A DNA stretch of 64,000 bases. Origin: CBDEGR01 sp965237895 (GTDB lineage Bacteria; Acidobacteriota; Terriglobia; UBA7540; JAPUME01). Shown piece after piece: positions 62,822 to 64,000 of the stretch. How positions within the stretch are numbered: position 1 is the first letter of the stretch; the number at the start of each line of letters is the position of its first letter. Made by a program: the position numbers and the translations under genes. The DNA lies in NCBI GenBank assembly GCA_965237895.1, contig CBDEGR010000002.1:1240001-1304000 (forward strand), in the 5' to 3' direction. Below the pieces are notes generated by a model that worked only from the letters and a program-made list of their open reading frames with translations, had not been told where the DNA came from and ran no database searches.

Positions 62822-63733
62822 TTATACCTCGGTCCAGGGGACGGGGTCCTTTTTGAGCGAGGAGCGGAGGGCACGGAAGGCTTGGTCGGGCGAGTCGACG
62901 AATTGGAGCAGGGAGAGGTCGTGTTGATCGATGGTGCCGCATTCGATCAGATAGCGGAAGTTGACGAGTTTTTTCCAGAACTTGCTGCCGTAGAGCAGGA
63001 TGACGGTGTTTTGGTGGAGCTTGCGGGTCTGCATGAGCGTGGCGATCTCCCACAGCTCATCCATGGTGCCGAAGCCGCCGGGAAAGACGATCAAGGCCTG
63101 GGCAGGTTGCGCGAACCAGAGCTCCCGCATGAAGAAGTAACGGAACATGAAGTTGAGTTCCGGCGTGGCGTACCCGTTGCTGGGTTGAGGGTTGGGCATG
63201 CTGATGTTGAAGCCGATGGACTTGCCGCCGGCCTCCTTGGCGCCCCGGTTGGCGGCCTCCATGATGCCGGAGCCTCCGCCCGAACAGATGACGAACCAAC
63301 CGTCGTCGGTGTTCAGAGAACGCGACCAGCGGGTGAGGCGGCGGGAGAGCGTGCGCGCGTCCTCGTAGTAGCGGGACATCTCGAGGGCGCGCTGGGCGGT
63401 CTTCAATTTGGCCTTGAGGGCGGCCTTACCTTTGGTGGAAGTCTTTGATATGCGGTGCTTTACGTCGCGAAGCTGGGCTTGAGCTTCCTTTTTCGGCAAA
63501 ATCCGCGCCGAGCCGAAAAAGACCACCGTGCTGTGGATGCCGGAGCGCCGCAGACGGCTGGAGGGCTCCAGGTACTCGGCCAGGATTCTGAGGGCGCGCG
63601 CGTCGGGACTGGCCATGAAGCGGGGGTCTTTATCCGCCGGGCTGGGCGACCGGTCGATGCTTCCCGAATCCCCCATATCCAGGTGATTATTTTCAACTTC
63701 CGACACAACCGCGCTGCTTTTACGGTTACCCAT
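62822..63733 (-). CDS. LOG family protein (TIGR00730-type Rossmann fold)
   Basis: A 303-residue protein of the LOG/lysine-decarboxylase-like family. The core has VVFFGSARILPKKEAQAQL (about 68), VICSGGGSGIMEAANRGAKE (about 147-166), then the signature PGGFGTMDELWEIATLMQT (about 218-236). Known relatives are cytokinin riboside 5'-monophosphate phosphoribohydrolases or nucleotide 5'-monophosphate nucleosidases that release the base from AMP or a similar nucleotide. No substrate can be read from the sequence. An extended N-terminus (about 60 residues, Ser- and Asp-rich) is not part of the core. ATG follows GAGGGATCT. Confidence 0.85.
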   Translation of the reverse strand: MGNRKSSAVVSEVENNHLDMGDSGSIDRSPSPADKDPRFMASPDARALRILAEYLEPSSRLRRSGIHSTVVFFGSARILPKKEAQAQLRDVKHRISKTSTKGKAALKAKLKTAQRALEMSRYYEDARTLSRRLTRWSRSLNTDDGWFVICSGGGSGIMEAANRGAKEAGGKSIGFNISMPNPQPSNGYATPELNFMFRYFFMRELWFAQPAQALIVFPGGFGTMDELWEIATLMQTRKLHQNTVILLYGSKFWKKLVNFRYLIECGTIDQHDLSLLQFVDSPDQAFRALRSSLKKDPVPWTEV

Positions 63734-63897
63734 AGATCCCTCAAAGTCTTACCTATTAATTATCGGCATAAATCTCAAAACCTAGAGGGTACCAGAAGGT
63801 TCGTTCGATGGGGGGTTTTCCGGCTCCAGAAAGCTTGGTTCGGAAAGGTCAATTTCCTAATCCAGGAGGGAGAAAAAGGCGGCGGCGGGAACTTTCT

Positions 63898-64000
63898 CTA
63901 GAGTTCCCAGAGCTTTTTTGTGATCGTGTAGAGGGCGATGATAAGAATCAAAAAACTGCAGAACCAGAGCACGGTGTCCACCAAGCGAGAAGGAAATAGG
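63898..64000 (-). CDS. membrane protein, C-terminal end (truncated by window)
   Basis: The last 33 codons of a minus-strand gene whose start lies beyond 64000. They encode RLVDTVLWFCSFLILIIALY, a strong transmembrane helix, then a short basic tail (TITKKLWEL) and stop. Family unknown; the helix is probably the protein's last membrane segment. Confidence 0.55.
   Translation of the reverse strand, partial: LFPSRLVDTVLWFCSFLILIIALYTITKKLWEL

Overview
The window looks like a chromosomal segment of a free-living, carbohydrate-oxidising bacterium, most likely an acidobacterium (Solibacter/Bryobacter-like); Planctomycetota or Verrucomicrobiota remain possible. The case is indirect: lipoprotein dehydrogenases with a C-terminal c-type heme of the Pirellula/Verrucomicrobium type, two DUF1501 + DUF1549/DUF1553 cytochrome pairs, DUF1080 (3-keto-disaccharide hydrolase-like) proteins, a Tat-exported Gfo/Idh/MocA oxidoreductase, and remnants of PknB-like kinases. 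The 23S gene at about 56.5-59.6 kb would settle the placement.

Layout. 0-7 kb: an IS1595-type transposase, a sugar MFS transporter, class II fructose-1,6-bisphosphatase (glpX), a frameshifted carbon-nitrogen hydrolase, an alpha/alpha-toroid protein, an alcohol dehydrogenase fragment, a 46-codon gene and a tRNA-like gene with an oversized anticodon arm. 7.6-14.3 kb: a heme-binding dehydrogenase lipoprotein, a DUF1080 protein and the first of three paralogous secreted TIM-barrel proteins. 14.9-24.9 kb: a PQQ dehydrogenase with N-terminal cytochrome c, gldA-like dehydrogenase, a DUF1080/Gfo-Idh-MocA pair, an M20 peptidase and an acetoacetate decarboxylase-like protein, with IS110 and IS3 remnants. 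25.3-32.2 kb: the second and third TIM-barrel paralogs, an MscS channel, a metallo-beta-lactamase-fold protein without its metal motif, and transposase debris. 33-45.5 kb: a CehA/McbA-like metallohydrolase, an ACS-type MFS transporter, two enolase-superfamily dehydratases, a broken sugar isomerase and a DUF1501/DUF1553 operon. 45.6-55.7 kb: an rve-type transposase, a second heme dehydrogenase, an SMP-30 lactonase and a second DUF1501/DUF1553 operon. 56.5-59.9 kb: 23S and 5S rRNA without a 16S gene. 60-64 kb: a pseudogene with two precise lesions, class I fumarase, a LOG-family protein and the end of a membrane protein.

The genes fit together as a periplasmic apparatus that oxidises and cleaves sugars (c-type heme, PQQ and Gfo/Idh/MocA dehydrogenases, DUF1080 hydrolases, SMP-30 lactonase, TIM-barrel proteins). 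MFS import and enolase-superfamily dehydration of sugar acids follow, then central carbon enzymes (GlpX, fumarase).

The most unusual feature is a roughly 175-bp repeat (called R here) lying directly upstream, always in the same direction, of five genes for exported proteins. In two cases it follows a captured promoter plus the first ~21 codons of a Ser/Thr kinase gene. The same promoter (TTGA(C/T)T, 17 bp, TA(A/G)GAT) occurs a third time near a kinase 3' fragment. The segment also carries many decayed mobile elements and several pseudogenes with identifiable lesions.
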